Source: Bacteroidales bacterium (lineage in GTDB: Bacteria; Bacteroidota; Bacteroidia; Bacteroidales; UBA932). Taken from it: a stretch of 14,162 nt of DNA. Shown here in pieces: positions 13,587-14,162 of this stretch. The notes beneath the pieces were generated by a model. It worked only from the letters and a program-made list of their open reading frames with translations, made no database searches and was not told where the DNA came from. The translations under genes were made by a program, and so were the position numbers. The stretch covers positions 1 through 14,162 of the forward strand of contig JAEDLE010000048.1 of NCBI GenBank assembly GCA_016295455.1, in the 5' to 3' direction. Each line of letters opens with the position of its first letter. Position 1 is the stretch's first letter.

Positions 13587-14162
13587 CTAGAAGATATCCG
13601 GCTCGTTTGTCTCCGGAGCCCCGGTCTCAGGAGCATTGTTTCTCTGTCCGAACGGCCTCCTTGGCCCGCGGTCCTCGCGACGGTCATCGCGTCTGCGGTC
13701 GTCACGGCGGTCATCACGTCCGCCCCTGCGGTCGTCGCGTCTGCGGTCGTCACGACGGTCATCACGTCCGCCTCTTCTGTCGTCGCGGCGGTCTCCGCGC
13801 TCCGGACGCGGACGGCGTTCAGGCTCAACGTATCCTTCCGGCTTCTCCTGGAGAGCTCTGAGGGAAAGTCTCATCTTTCCGGTCTTCTGGTCGATCTCGA
13901 GCAGTTTGACATCGATCTCGTCTCCGACCTTGAGCACGTCCTCGACGTTCTCGGTCTTGTTCCATGCAATCTCCGATACGTGGAGGAGACCCTCCTTGCC
14001 GGGAAGTATCTCGACGAAGGCACCGAACTCGAGGATGGAAACCACCTTTCCGTGGTAAACCTGACCCTCCTCAGGCACTGCGCATATGCCCATGATCCAG
14101 TCATATGCCTTTGCCATTGCTTCAGCGTCGTTGGTGGCGATGTCCACGATACCCTTGCCGTC
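13587..14162 (-). CDS. pnp: Polynucleotide phosphorylase, C-terminal part (KH end, S1 domain, Asp/Arg-repeat tail)
   Basis: The 5' end is beyond the window; 191 residues are visible. PNPase is a 3'-5' exoribonuclease that phosphorolyses RNA in the cytoplasm. The first visible residues (DGKGIVDIATNDAEAMAKAY) are the end of the KH domain. The S1 RNA-binding domain follows, from EEGQVYHGKVVSILEFGAFV through KEGLLHVSEIAW to GKMRLSLRAL. After it comes an 87-residue tail, much of it made of Arg/Asp runs (DDRRGGRDDRRDDRRR occurs twice in tandem), then a neutral end, ETGAPETNEPDIF. The tail is predicted to be disordered and may add RNA or partner binding; a tail on PNPase varies between species, but this Asp/Arg repeat is unusual to me. 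A hairpin with a T-run terminates the gene 28 bases downstream. An S1-domain protein other than PNPase is possible but less likely, given the KH end directly ahead of S1. Confidence 0.9.
   Translation of the reverse strand, partial: DGKGIVDIATNDAEAMAKAYDWIMGICAVPEEGQVYHGKVVSILEFGAFVEILPGKEGLLHVSEIAWNKTENVEDVLKVGDEIDVKLLEIDQKTGKMRLSLRALQEKPEGYVEPERRPRPERGDRRDDRRGGRDDRRDDRRRDDRRGGRDDRRDDRRRDDRREDRGPRRPFGQRNNAPETGAPETNEPDIF
13691..13786 (-). repeat. Two tandem 48-bp units in the pnp tail
   Basis: The segments 13691-13738 and 13739-13786 are near-identical 48-base units, each encoding the same 16 residues, DDRRGGRDDRRDDRRR in one phase. Differences between copies are silent in the protein, and partial copies flank both sides. 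The array is a multiple of three, so gain or loss of a unit keeps the frame. Confidence 0.85.

Noticed and set aside
13681..13800. GC-rich short repeats as a CRISPR-like or intergenic repeat array.
   Set aside because: The units lie in frame within the pnp coding sequence, are directly adjacent without spacers, and encode an identical 16-residue repeat.

Overview
The window looks like a chromosomal segment of a member of the Bacteroidota, most likely order Bacteroidales. The evidence is a SusC/SusD-type outer-membrane uptake pair, several SPII lipoproteins with short N-terminal signal peptides, very few Shine-Dalgarno sequences, and -7 promoter elements of the Bacteroidota form TAnnTTTG. I cannot name a genus from the sequence. 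No rRNA, tRNA, insertion sequence, phage gene or CRISPR array was seen, and no gene-free stretch exceeds 300 bases.

Left edge (1-929, minus strand): a cytoplasmic MsrA (peptide Met-S-sulfoxide reductase) fused in frame to a GAF-fold free methionine-R-sulfoxide reductase (fRMsr/MsrC type). It runs to the window edge. A 242-base AT-rich gap follows, with candidate promoters pointing both ways.

Main block (1172-9552, plus strand): a five-gene, same-strand operon. It encodes two different zincin-like lipoproteins (each with HExxH and a downstream EYF[SA]E motif), a SusC-type TonB-dependent channel, a SusD-type lipoprotein, and a 660-residue lipoprotein with a fibronectin-III-like domain and further beta-rich modules. 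No glycoside hydrolase, sulfatase, lyase or regulator is present. The most economical reading is a surface uptake system for peptides, proteins or glycopeptides, with the zincins as candidate processing enzymes. The substrate is unknown. A strong 12-bp hairpin closes the block.

Middle (9669-10382, plus strand): a stand-alone exported coiled-coil protein with its own good promoter. Its stop codon overlaps, tail to tail, the stop codon of the next gene.

Right part (13327-10379, minus strand): two tandem NhaC-family Na+/H+ antiporters, about 65% identical by hand count over their first 180 residues. The upstream copy must start at TTG, inside a 15-bp tandem duplication, and is preceded by a leader holding a small hydrophobic ORF. 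Beyond it (14162-13587, minus strand) lies the 3' end of polynucleotide phosphorylase: end of the KH domain, S1 domain, and an unusual disordered Asp/Arg-repeat tail encoded by a 48-bp tandem repeat, followed by an intrinsic terminator.

The strongest candidates for something undescribed are the two-zincin SusCD operon and the MsrA-fRMsr fusion, then the Asp/Arg-repeat tail of PNPase.
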